Below are positions 24,650-32,647 of a stretch of DNA of 64,000 nt, piece after piece. The DNA is from Thiodiazotropha sp040791665. GTDB lineage: Bacteria; Pseudomonadota; Gammaproteobacteria; Chromatiales; Chromatiaceae. The stretch is taken from positions 124,001 through 188,000 of the forward strand of contig JBFNNX010000026.1 in the NCBI GenBank assembly GCA_040791665.1. Reading direction: 5' to 3'. Below the pieces are notes generated by a model, which saw only the letters and a program-made list of their open reading frames with translations, was not told the DNA's origin and made no database searches. The translations under genes were made by a program, and so were the position numbers. Positions within the stretch are counted from its first letter, which is position 1. Every line of letters starts with the position of its first letter.

Positions 24650-26452
24650 TCAGTTCGGCAGCTCAAATACAGTCAGTGTGCCGCCCAGCTGGGTATAGTC
24701 GCTGAGCGATGCATAGGCACCCACAGCACCCAGACCGGCTGTCGGATCGGTCAAGCCTGCAGCCATACCGATACCGGCCCAGCCACCGAGTCCGGAGAGA
24801 ACCGCGACATACTGCTTGCCGTTGTGCATGTAGGTATTGACATTGCCGATGATGCCGGAGGGGGTCTTGAACTTGTACAGCTCTTTACCCGTCTTGGCAT
24901 CGACCGCTTTCAGATAACCCTCCAGAGTGCCGTAAAAGACTACGTCACCAGCCGTGGAGAGTGCACCGCTCCATACGGAGAAGGGCTCGGGGTTGGACCA
25001 TACGATCTTGCCCTTGTCGGCATCCCAGGCGATGAAGTTACCTAGATTGGTACCGCCTGGCGCCGGGTACATGGAGAGGGTTGCGCCCACATAGGGCTGG
25101 CCCGCGGTATACGAAACCTGGAACGGCTCGTAGTCCATGCAGACATGGTTGGTCGGTACATAGAAGAGTCCTGTACGCGGGGAGTAGCTCGCGGGCTGCT
25201 GATCCTTCGTTCCCAGAGCCGCCGGGCAGATACCGGTGGAGTTGACGTCTTCACCGTTCTGATGAGTGGAGTACTTGGCCACGACCTGTGGACGACCGGT
25301 GTCCATGTCGATATGGGTTGCCCAGTTGACAGCAGGATCGAATTTCTCGGCAACCAACAGTTCGCCGGTAGCGCGATCCATGGTATAGCCGAAACCGTTA
25401 CGATCGAAGTGGACCAGGGCCTTGCGCATCTTGCCCTTGATCTTTTGGTCGACCAGGATCATTTCATTGATGCCATCATAGTCCCACTCGTCATGCGGTG
25501 TCATCTGGTAGACCCACTTGGCAATGCCGGTATCCACGTCACGGGCGAAGATGGTCATCGACCAGCGGTTATCGCCGGGACGCTGAACCGGATTCCAGGT
25601 GCTGGGATTGCCTGAGCCGTAATACATCAGGTTCAGATCCGGATCATAGGAATACCAGCCCCAAGTGGCGCCGCCACCGATCTTCCACTGGTCGCCCTTC
25701 CAGGTATTGATACCGGAGTCTTTTCCTACCGGCTTACCGAGATGGGTAGTCTTCTGAGGATCCAGAAGGGTATCGCTATCCGGTCCCATGGAGTAGCCAC
25801 GCCATGCCAGTGTGCCATCTTTGAGATTGTAGGCGGTCATGGAACCGCGCACACCGAACTCACCACCGGAGATTCCGATAAAGACTTTGTCTTTTACCAC
25901 CATGGGAGCCGCTGTGGAGGTCTCGCCCTTGGACGGATCGCCATTTTTCACGGACCAGATTTTCTTCCCGGTCTTTGCATCCAGAGCCACCAGCGTGGTG
26001 TCGGCTTGTGAAAGAATGATCTTACCGTCGCCATAGGCCAGACCGCGGTTAACGGTGTCGCAACACATAACAGGAATAACGCTGGTGTCCTGCCTCGGCT
26101 CATACTTCCAGAGGATTCTGCCGTCATCATTCAGGTCAAGGGCAAACACCTTGTTGGGAAACGGACTGTGGATATACATAACATCCCCGAGTACCAGGGG
26201 CCCGCCCTCATGACCACGGAGAACGCCGGTGGAGAAGGTCCAGGCAACCCTCAGGTCCTTAACGTTACTCGTGTTGATTTGGTCCAGTTTGCTGTAGCGG
26301 GTACCTGCATAATCGCCGTTAGGCATTACCCAGTCGTTTGGGTTGTTTTGCATTTTCAGCAGTTCTGAATTTGCCGTCACTCCACCTGCAGCACTGAGCA
26401 TTGCAGAGGCAGTGAAGCATATCGCCAGAACTTTGCGTTTTGCTTTTACCAT
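24650..26452 (-). CDS. xoxF: XoxF, lanthanide-dependent PQQ methanol dehydrogenase
   Basis: The 600-residue quinoprotein has a signal peptide (residues 1-28) and eight-bladed propeller repeats. The adjacent cysteines C130-C131 form the vicinal disulfide near PQQ. Metal and catalytic residues are visible: E198 (SGGEFG), N282 (GNPSTWNP) and D324 in PHDEWDYDGINE. D326, two residues after D324, is the extra aspartate that marks lanthanide-dependent XoxF; MxaF has alanine there. The product oxidises methanol to formaldehyde, and possibly onward to formate, in the periplasm. The start follows GAGGA, and the gene has a sigma-54-like promoter at 26657-26672 with an approximately 195-base leader. Confidence 0.97.
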   Translation of the reverse strand: MVKAKRKVLAICFTASAMLSAAGGVTANSELLKMQNNPNDWVMPNGDYAGTRYSKLDQINTSNVKDLRVAWTFSTGVLRGHEGGPLVLGDVMYIHSPFPNKVFALDLNDDGRILWKYEPRQDTSVIPVMCCDTVNRGLAYGDGKIILSQADTTLVALDAKTGKKIWSVKNGDPSKGETSTAAPMVVKDKVFIGISGGEFGVRGSMTAYNLKDGTLAWRGYSMGPDSDTLLDPQKTTHLGKPVGKDSGINTWKGDQWKIGGGATWGWYSYDPDLNLMYYGSGNPSTWNPVQRPGDNRWSMTIFARDVDTGIAKWVYQMTPHDEWDYDGINEMILVDQKIKGKMRKALVHFDRNGFGYTMDRATGELLVAEKFDPAVNWATHIDMDTGRPQVVAKYSTHQNGEDVNSTGICPAALGTKDQQPASYSPRTGLFYVPTNHVCMDYEPFQVSYTAGQPYVGATLSMYPAPGGTNLGNFIAWDADKGKIVWSNPEPFSVWSGALSTAGDVVFYGTLEGYLKAVDAKTGKELYKFKTPSGIIGNVNTYMHNGKQYVAVLSGLGGWAGIGMAAGLTDPTAGLGAVGAYASLSDYTQLGGTLTVFELPN

Positions 26453-26656
26453 AGTATGTATCCTCGGGTTTTATTTGTGGGACTGCCTCTACAAGGTAAA
26501 ATTATTCGATTTAGAGACCGGATACAGACCGGATAAAATCGAAATTTGTCGGTTTAGCTTCTCCCTCGCTATCACATAGACTCCTCACATTTGGTACATT
26601 TGGAACGATCCTGTCGCACGATTACAGGCAGTCTTTCAGAGCGACAAACACAAAAG

Positions 26657-26672
26657 AGCAACTTGTGTGCCA
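26657..26672 (-). promoter_or_regulatory. Sigma-54-type promoter of xoxFGJ
   Basis: The minus strand reads TGGCACACAAGTTGCT, with ten bases between GG and GC and 10 of 12 specified matches. The predicted start is near 26646. Confidence 0.75.
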
Positions 26673-26721
26673 AACGAAATATATCGCGTTGCAACTGCTG
26701 CTTTGATGTGTGAAATATGGG

Positions 26722-26742
26722 CGCGGACAGGAACAATCCGCG
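26722..26742. promoter_or_regulatory. Inverted repeat CGCGGA-N9-TCCGCG, candidate enhancer site for xoxF
   Basis: The 6+6 repeat lies about 50-70 bases upstream of the -24 element, where sigma-54 activators usually bind. Outer GGGC/GCCC bases extend the symmetry. Related sites were not found at the other promoters. Confidence 0.4.
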
Positions 26743-27340
26743 GCTGCCCCTGTGGTGAGCAGCTAATCAGGCACTTTCACAGTTAGATCGTTCCCCGGCG
26801 CAGGAATTCAACAATCCGTAGGACAATCTTGTTTTTACCAGTGTTAGGCAGTGAATATCTGAATATTTCTCTAAAGTCTGGATAACCTTTTGTTTTTATT
26901 ATAATAGAATCTTAATAAGGTAAATCTGAAGCCATCTATGTCAGAGCTGCGGAATCTGCAATCATCTCTGAGTTCATCATGTCTATCGCTAATATCTTCA
27001 ATGAGTTAGCTAGCGCTTTAGCTACTCAGCCAAAAGCATGCAAGGGCTGTAAAGTGCGATTGGGATCTTAATGGACGAAACAGTTGTTAACGTTCCGATT
27101 ACATTGAGTTGCCCGTTTCCCGACAAGGGATAAAGATGTGATTCATTTTTTTTAGTGTGGAAGTATGTTGTGTGTCACTGCTGTGACACTTTTCAGGAGG
27201 CCTTAAGATTCAATGTAGAATCGATTAATGAATCAATTTCCATTCAAATTTAATCAGCCGGGTAATTAAATACGTCATGATCAGGGCTTGTATCATATCT
27301 TTGGTCAAGACAAATTTGGTTGCCGGACCGGGAATCAGGT
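26743..27340. other. Upstream region of xoxF without a gene
   Basis: About 600 bases of AT-rich DNA separate the xoxF promoter from the miniature element at 27341. I see no coding region. An imperfect palindrome, GAGTTAGCTA-N6-TAGCTACTC (27003-27028), is the only marked structure. No riboswitch fold is recognised. Confidence 0.5.
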
Positions 27341-27569
27341 CTAGGGCCTGTTAACACTAATCAGATGTGCTCTGTTGGGCCTGAAAAAACGCCAATCAAG
27401 GCGCGAGGAGAGAGGTTTGGTCACTCCAAATGAACGACGAGCAACGCCGAGTGGCGCTTTTTCAGGCCCAACCCGAAGGGCTGGGGCTGTTTTATCGGGG
27501 GAAGATCACCTTGCTGGGCACAAAAACAGCCCCAGCAGAGCACATCCGATTAGTGTTAACAGGCCCTAG
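27341..27569. mobile_element. Miniature inverted-repeat element (MITE), 229 bp
   Basis: Both ends carry the same 22-bp inverted repeat, beginning CTAGGGCCTGTTAACACT, and the similarity continues inward to about 43 bases with a few mismatches. Nested inner repeats (GGCCTGAAAAA/TTTTTCAGGCC and GGGGCTGTTTT/AAAACAGCCCC) make the element strongly self-complementary. There is no transposase gene. Outer CTAG could be a four-base target duplication, as used by some IS5-group elements. A sister copy lies at 50567-50797. Confidence 0.85.
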
Positions 27570-27580
27570 GCAGGTGACTG

Positions 27581-28546
27581 GTGAGATCACTCTATCCTCC
27601 CAGCGAACCGAATGCCGTATATAAAATATGCGTCGATCAGCTTCACGAGCTCTATGTGGAGGAGTGTGGCAATTCAGAGGGTGTTCCAGTGGTGTTTCTC
27701 CACGGCGGTCCGGGTTCGGGCTGTTCAGACGACCACCACCGCTTTTTCGATCCCGATTTCTACAGAATCATTCTCTTCGATCAGCGTGGCTCAGGAAAAT
27801 CCCTGCCCTTGGGAGAGACAAAGCGAAACCGTACCTTGGAACTTGTGTCGGATATGGAAACTATCCGCCGCCACCTGGATATCGAGCGATGGATGCTGTT
27901 TGGCGGCTCATGGGGTGCAACTTTATCGCTTATCTATGCCCTTTCCCATTCCGACAGGGTGCTCGGAATGATCTTAAGGGGGACGTTTCTCGCACGTGAA
28001 TCTGATCTGGATTGGTTTTTCATAGGTCTCAAGCGCCTCTTCCCGCAGGCCTGGGACAGGCTGTCGCACGGGCTACCGGATAACACGGAAGTGGAGAGTC
28101 TTATCAGCCGGTATCACGCTGCAGTTCATGCTGGTGACAGAACTCTTGCGCTGCAGGCTGCGCACAGATGGTCGGAGTGGTGCAGTCGCATAGTCAACTG
28201 GCATAAGCCACAAAGTTCGGCAGACGCTGACAAAGCGCCAGAATCGGAAGCGCAGCAAGAACGATTGCTGGCAAAGGTCAAAATCGAGACACACTACGCC
28301 CACCACCGCTATTTCATTGAGGAAAATGAGATACTCAACCGCATCGGATCACTTTCCGCCATGCCTGTCTCAATCGTGCACGGCCGTTACGATCTTATCT
28401 GTAGCATGGAATCGGCCTGGCTGCTGCACCGGGCCATTCCCGATTCGCGATTTATACAGGTACCTGACGCCGGCCATATCATCGACGAGCCCTCGATGGC
28501 GGCAGCGCTGGTGGAAGAAACCGATCGAATGCGTGAGCTGCTATAG
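27581..28546 (+). CDS. pip: Proline iminopeptidase (alpha/beta-hydrolase, S33)
   Basis: The 321-residue cytoplasmic enzyme has HGGPGSGC and DQRGSGKS near residues 40-70, the nucleophile elbow GGSWGAT (Ser near residue 112) and a C-terminal histidine in DAGHIIDEP, giving a full Ser-Asp-His set. It removes N-terminal proline from peptides. The GTG start is only 11 bases downstream of the 27341 MITE, so its promoter may come from the element. It is unrelated to methylotrophy and seems an ordinary housekeeping insertion between xoxF and pqq. Confidence 0.93.
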   Translation: MRSLYPPSEPNAVYKICVDQLHELYVEECGNSEGVPVVFLHGGPGSGCSDDHHRFFDPDFYRIILFDQRGSGKSLPLGETKRNRTLELVSDMETIRRHLDIERWMLFGGSWGATLSLIYALSHSDRVLGMILRGTFLARESDLDWFFIGLKRLFPQAWDRLSHGLPDNTEVESLISRYHAAVHAGDRTLALQAAHRWSEWCSRIVNWHKPQSSADADKAPESEAQQERLLAKVKIETHYAHHRYFIEENEILNRIGSLSAMPVSIVHGRYDLICSMESAWLLHRAIPDSRFIQVPDAGHIIDEPSMAAALVEETDRMRELL

Positions 28547-28562
28547 ATTCAGATCAACGCAA

Positions 28563-28873
28563 GCCGCGAATGGACACGAATCACCGCAAATTTACGCAAA
28601 ATATGTTAGTCCGCAAATGAACGCTAATAAACGCAAATGAATTCATTGCAAATTGTTGAGTTGTAATAAACTATGTCAATGATTAAGTTTGAAGCGGTAT
28701 CTTATAAACAAGCCGTAGTAGCTTTGTAGCCACAAGACCGCCAACCTCCCTTATGCACCATACGCCTGCGTTTTATGGAAAGGACAAAAAAAGTATCATT
28801 TGCGTTTATTAGCGTTCATTTGCGGACTTTTTTACCATTCGTAAATTTGCGGTGATTCGCGTCCATTCGCGGC
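28563..28873. repeat. 78-bp near-perfect inverted repeat in the pip/pqqE convergent gap
   Basis: The arm 28563-28640 starts GCCGCGAATGGACACGAATC and ends AACGCAAATGA. The arm 28796-28873 is its reverse complement except for a short mismatched middle. The arms contain short CGCAAAT- and CGAAT-like units. Transcripts of pip and pqqE could both form a long hairpin here, with a spacer of about 155 bases. No T tract is seen. Confidence 0.75.
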
Positions 28874-28908
28874 ATTATCATTATCTGTTACTGTCCGCTC
28901 ACTTTGGG

Positions 28909-30045
28909 CTATTTGCTGGCAGTGAGTTTTTTCGAGTTGCGCATGTTGCGGAATACCAGGGGTGCGGTGTCAGGCTCGCTTGGGGTGTTCGTTTCATTGA
29001 CCATTTGGACTATTCGTTCATGGTGGGGCGATTTGCCGCAGACCGGATCGGCATTGGCGGCGTCACCGGTCAACAGATAGGCCTGGCAACGGCAGCCGCC
29101 GAAGTCTTTCTCCTTCTCGTCGCAGTTGCGGCAGGGCTCCTTCATCCAGCCATAGCCACGAAATCTGTTGAAATCGGAAGATTCGTTCCAAATCCATTCG
29201 ATACTGTGGTCACGCACGTTGGGAAAGGTTAGGCCAGGTAGTTCGCCGGCTGCATGGCATGGAAGGGCGGTGCCGTCCGGGGCCACGGTGAGGAACACCG
29301 CACCCCAACCGTTCATGCAGGCCTTGGGGCGCTCTTCATGGTAGTCGGGTACGACATAGAAGATCCGCATCTTGCCCTTGAACTTCTCTTGGTAGCGGTG
29401 GGCAACCACCTCTGCCTCTTCCACCTGGGCGCGGCTTGGCAGCAGCTGTTCCCGGTTGTGCAGGGCCCAGCCGTAGTACTGAGTGGTGGCCAGTTCCACG
29501 TAGTCGGCCTCCAAGGCATACGACATCTCCAGTATCTGTTCTACCTGGCTCTCATTGTGGCGATGTAAGACGAAACAGAGCACCATTGGGTATTCGTACT
29601 TCTTCACCAGACGTGCCATCTCCAGCTTGTGCTGGAAGGAGTTGTTGCCGGCGATGAAGTTGTTGAGCTCTTCACTGCTGGCCTGGAAACTGACCTGGAT
29701 ATGATCCAGCCCCGCCTCCTTGAAAGCCTTGATGCGGGTCTCGTCCATACCGACGCCGGAGGTGAGCAGGTTGGTGTAGTATCCCAGTTTGTGCGCTTCC
29801 GCAATGAGCACCTCCAGGTCCTTGCGCACAAGTGCTTCGCCGCCTGAGAAACCGAGCTGCACCGCTCCCATGGCGCGTGCTTCGCGAAATACCCGGATCC
29901 ACTCCTCGGTGGAGAGTTCGTCCTTATAACGGGCGATATCGAGCGGATTGGAGCAGTAGGGACACTGCAACGGACATTTATAGGTCAACTCCGCCAGCAG
30001 CCAGAGCGGCTTAGGCGGGCTTGTGTCGGATCCATTGGTTGTCAT
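28909..30045 (-). CDS. pqqE: PqqE, radical SAM enzyme of PQQ biosynthesis
   Basis: The 378-residue enzyme starts at ATG 30045; an ATG further upstream (30081) lies well inside pqqD and has no ribosome-binding site. The radical SAM motif reads YKCPLQCPYCSN (CxxxCxxC near residue 22). The C-terminal SPASM region has several cysteines (CMNGWGAVFLTVAPDG, LPCHAAGELP, PCRNCDEKEKDFGGCRCQ, VCGKSPHH). It links the glutamate and tyrosine of PqqA by a C-C bond, with PqqD as chaperone. It overlaps the end of pqqD by 35 bases. Confidence 0.94.
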   Translation of the reverse strand: MTTNGSDTSPPKPLWLLAELTYKCPLQCPYCSNPLDIARYKDELSTEEWIRVFREARAMGAVQLGFSGGEALVRKDLEVLIAEAHKLGYYTNLLTSGVGMDETRIKAFKEAGLDHIQVSFQASSEELNNFIAGNNSFQHKLEMARLVKKYEYPMVLCFVLHRHNESQVEQILEMSYALEADYVELATTQYYGWALHNREQLLPSRAQVEEAEVVAHRYQEKFKGKMRIFYVVPDYHEERPKACMNGWGAVFLTVAPDGTALPCHAAGELPGLTFPNVRDHSIEWIWNESSDFNRFRGYGWMKEPCRNCDEKEKDFGGCRCQAYLLTGDAANADPVCGKSPHHERIVQMVNETNTPSEPDTAPLVFRNMRNSKKLTASK

Positions 30046-30295
30046 AAGCGGTATCCAGAAATTGATAGACGTCGGCTTCAAGCTCTGCTTTGGGAAAGGC
30101 CGACTTCAGGTCGTCAATGATAGTGGCGACATTCGCTTCGCCGTCACATCGCTTTAGGATCTCTCCGGCGGCATGATTGAGTTTAACCATACCCTCGGGA
30201 TAGAGGATTACATGACAGTCCTGGGCCTCTTCCCATTGAAAACGGAAGGTGGGCGCCATCTGTGGGATGTCTTCGGCAGTGAAATGGTTGCTCAT
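30011..30295 (-). CDS. pqqD: PqqD, peptide chaperone of PQQ biosynthesis
   Basis: The 94-residue protein has the PqqD signature of a small RRE-type domain: AHILEWEE-like FQWEEAQDCHVILYPEGMVKLN, then AGEILKRCDGE and a C-terminal helix. It binds PqqA and presents it to PqqE. Its start lies four bases after the pqqC stop, with little ribosome-binding site, so it is probably translated by coupling. Confidence 0.93.
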   Translation of the reverse strand: MSNHFTAEDIPQMAPTFRFQWEEAQDCHVILYPEGMVKLNHAAGEILKRCDGEANVATIIDDLKSAFPKAELEADVYQFLDTAYDNQWIRHKPA

Positions 30296-30298
30296 AGG

Positions 30299-31030
30299 TT
30301 AGGCCGTAATGTTGTGATAGGGCGGTTTGTTTTCCACATAGGCCATCCACATGCAATCGAGCATGGTCCACAGGATATCGAGTTTGAACTGCAGCACCTC
30401 CAGCATCTTCTCCTGTTGCTCGCGGGTTTTATAGTAGTTCAATGTGATATCCAGGCCATGTAATACATCCCGGCGGGCTTCGGTCAGTCGTTTGCGGAAG
30501 TAGTGGTATCCGCGCTCATCGATCCAGGGATAGTATTGCGGCCAATTGTCTAGCCGTTGTTGATGAATGGTCGGGGCGAAGAGTTCCGTAAGCGAAGAAC
30601 TGGCTGCCACTTCCCAGGGTTGTTGGCGGGCGAAATTGACATAGGCGTCGATGGCGAATTTCACACCCGGCAGCAGGTGCTTGTGAGAGAGTAGATCCTC
30701 TCGTGACAGACCCACGGCCTCACCCAACAGCAGCCAGGCCTCTATACCCCCTTCATCACCCTGGGTGCCGTCGTGGTCGATGATTCGCTGTATCCAGTGA
30801 CGGCGCACGTCCCGATCGGGACAGTTGGCCATGATGGCGGCATCCTTTACCGGGATGATGACCTGGTAATAAAAACGGTTGGCGACCCAACCCTGTATGG
30901 CCGGTTTATCCAGCTTGCCGCTGTTCATTAAAATGTGGAACTCATGATGAATGTGGTAGTACTTCTCCTTTTCCCTGAGCTTCTGTTCAAACTCCTCTTT
31001 CGACCATGGATTGGTTGGATAGGCGGTCAT
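30299..31030 (-). CDS. pqqC: PqqC, pyrroloquinoline-quinone synthase
   Basis: The 243-residue cofactorless oxidase has WSKEEFEQKLREKEKYYHIHHEFH at its start, with the conserved histidines, and a DGTQGDEGGIEAW segment near residue 85, followed by SSLTELFAPT. It carries out the last ring-closing, eight-electron oxidation of PQQ. It is 12 bases from pqqB and 3 from pqqD in a five-gene operon. Confidence 0.95.
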   Translation of the reverse strand: MTAYPTNPWSKEEFEQKLREKEKYYHIHHEFHILMNSGKLDKPAIQGWVANRFYYQVIIPVKDAAIMANCPDRDVRRHWIQRIIDHDGTQGDEGGIEAWLLLGEAVGLSREDLLSHKHLLPGVKFAIDAYVNFARQQPWEVAASSSLTELFAPTIHQQRLDNWPQYYPWIDERGYHYFRKRLTEARRDVLHGLDITLNYYKTREQQEKMLEVLQFKLDILWTMLDCMWMAYVENKPPYHNITA

Positions 31031-31042
31031 AGCTGTTTCCGT

Positions 31043-31957
31043 TTATAGTTCGATCTGCATGCCATCGTGAGATACCTCGATACCGGCCTCGTTCAACGCT
31101 TGCCGCTCGGGTGAATCATCCACGAGGATGGGATTGGTGTTGTTGATATGAATAAGTATTTTTCTGGGTTTGGTAAGGCCGCTCATGATATCGATGATGC
31201 CGCCCCTGCCCGATTGATCGAGATGCCCCATTTCACTGCCGAGCTTGTTGCTGATGCCGGCCTGGACCATCTCGTTGTTCTGCCATAAAGTGCCGTCCAC
31301 CAGTAAGCAGTCCGCATCTTGCATATAGGGCATGATGTGAGGCTCCATGGAACCCAGCCCGGGTGCATAAAACAGGTTTTTTCCGGTTGTGGTGTTTTCA
31401 ACCCGTACGCCTATGTTGTCTCCCGGAACCGTGTTGTGGCGGTGAGGGGAGTAGGGGGGGGCCTCGCTCTTCAGTGGTACCGCAGTGAACACCAATCCTT
31501 CGATGCCCGGAATGAAGAAACTCGACTCGTCGGTCAGAATCTCGTGCCAGTTGACTCCTCTGAAGTGGCCAAGAATGTTGAAAATCGGGTAGCCAGTGGT
31601 CAAATCGTCATGTACGGCCCGGGTGCAATAGACATCCCAGGGTGCCGTGTGCTCACGCAGCAGCAACAGCCCGGTGGTGTGATCGATCTGCGCATCCACC
31701 AACAGAATGGCTCGTATTGCCGTATCACGAATCGCTCTGCCCGGCTGTAAGGCTGGAAATGATGCCAGCTGTGCTCGGATATCCGGTGATGTATTGAAGA
31801 GTACCCAGTCCTCACCGTTTGCGCTGATTGAGATGGAGGATTGTGTGCGGGGTGTCGCTTTGATGGTTCCGGTTCGTACTCCCTGGCAGTTATGGCAATT
31901 ACAGTTCCATTGTGGAAATCCGCCACCTGCGCCGGAACCCAATATATGTATGAGCAT
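31043..31957 (-). CDS. pqqB: PqqB, metallo-beta-lactamase-fold oxygenase of PQQ biosynthesis
   Basis: The 304-residue protein has the PqqB hallmark GSGAGGGFPQWNCNCHNC at its N-terminus, with the zinc cysteines, and metal ligands in DAQIDHTTGLL. The end is a typical PqqB LIHINNTNPIL segment. It hydroxylates the tyrosine ring of the PqqA-derived peptide. The start codon has a poor ribosome-binding site but lies just after a hairpin that separates it from pqqA. Confidence 0.94.
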   Translation of the reverse strand: MLIHILGSGAGGGFPQWNCNCHNCQGVRTGTIKATPRTQSSISISANGEDWVLFNTSPDIRAQLASFPALQPGRAIRDTAIRAILLVDAQIDHTTGLLLLREHTAPWDVYCTRAVHDDLTTGYPIFNILGHFRGVNWHEILTDESSFFIPGIEGLVFTAVPLKSEAPPYSPHRHNTVPGDNIGVRVENTTTGKNLFYAPGLGSMEPHIMPYMQDADCLLVDGTLWQNNEMVQAGISNKLGSEMGHLDQSGRGGIIDIMSGLTKPRKILIHINNTNPILVDDSPERQALNEAGIEVSHDGMQIEL

Positions 31958-31976
31958 GAATAGGTTGAGGTTATGA

Positions 31977-32007
31977 TCGGAACCACCCGCATGAGAGGTG
32001 GTTCCGA
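31977..32007 (-). promoter_or_regulatory. 11-bp hairpin between pqqA and pqqB
   Basis: TCGGAACCACC (31977-31987) pairs with GGTGGTTCCGA (31997-32007) around a nine-base loop. The core, in minus-strand sense, is CCACCTCTCATGCGGGTGG, close to the core of the hairpin after xoxF. It probably sets a high pqqA:pqqB mRNA ratio. Confidence 0.7.
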
Positions 32008-32017
32008 CGATTACAGC

Positions 32018-32092
32018 TTACCGATTGTTGATGTATAGATTGATCTCAAAACCGAAGCGTAGATCTTGATAGGAAGGTGTAGACCAATTCAT
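32018..32092 (-). CDS. pqqA: PqqA, precursor peptide of PQQ
   Basis: This 24-residue peptide, too short for automatic calling, reads MNWSTPSYQDLRFGFEINLY and ends INNR. The invariant Glu16 and Tyr20, in the FGFEINLY segment, are the two residues that PqqE joins. AGGAG is spaced nine bases before the ATG. It is the first gene of pqqABCDE and lies 61 bases upstream of pqqB. Confidence 0.96.
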   Translation of the reverse strand: MNWSTPSYQDLRFGFEINLYINNR

Positions 32093-32144
32093 GAAGTATC
32101 ACTCCTGTTAATTTTCGCTAGTCTCTGAAGATGTTTTAGCTTTG

Positions 32145-32168
32145 TCTGCTGTATATAGATACAGCAGA
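32145..32168. promoter_or_regulatory. Palindrome TCTGCTGTAT-N4-ATACAGCAGA upstream of pqqA
   Basis: A perfect 10+10 inverted repeat lies 53-76 bases before the pqqA ATG. It may be an operator or a leader hairpin. I find no good sigma-54 site in this gap. Confidence 0.45.
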
Positions 32169-32647
32169 GCAAACCTACTTTACAAACATGCTTATGTTCA
32201 ATTGCATGCAGTCTCTATTCATGGAGTTCACCATGCCTAGGGGCTTGCTAGGAATAATGGCAAAAAAACATTGGGAATTTTTCCCGACACTGCTCGAGTT
32301 GGGGCAATATGTTGCACTCAATCTGCTCTGGATCCGTGACACCGGATGAGCGGCGATATGGGAGTGACAGACGCTTTACTGTATAACTTCATGATCGGCT
32401 TCATTAAAAAGATCAAGCGGAAATGAAGATGATCAGGTTGTGAATGTGTGTCAGATTTGGATTAGCTATTGAGACAATAGTAAATGCCAATTGCGAGGCT
32501 TGTTCCCAGCCAGTTCCGTGGCGTCAAAGATGGACCCGCCTAACAGGCGAAAGTGGCGTCTTTTGTAAATGATGGCTTGGATGTGGTTATTGGGCGTTGT
32601 GTGAGGGTTCACACGATTGCGATTGAGATGGCGGCTCTGCAGCAGTG
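32169..32647. other. Gap between fhcC end and pqqA leader
   Basis: About 480 bases without a gene that I can support. A 77-codon minus-strand frame at 32466-32699 overlaps fhcC and looks spurious. A short stem CGCCT-GTT-AGGCG (minus strand, near 32538-32550) might terminate the fhc transcript weakly. A low-scoring GG-N10-GC site exists but lacks the TTGC element. Confidence 0.45.

Noticed and set aside
1123..27012. 13-base identity AATGAGTTAGCTA shared by 1123-1135 and 27000-27012
   Set aside because: The flanks do not match, so chance or a common palindromic core explains it.
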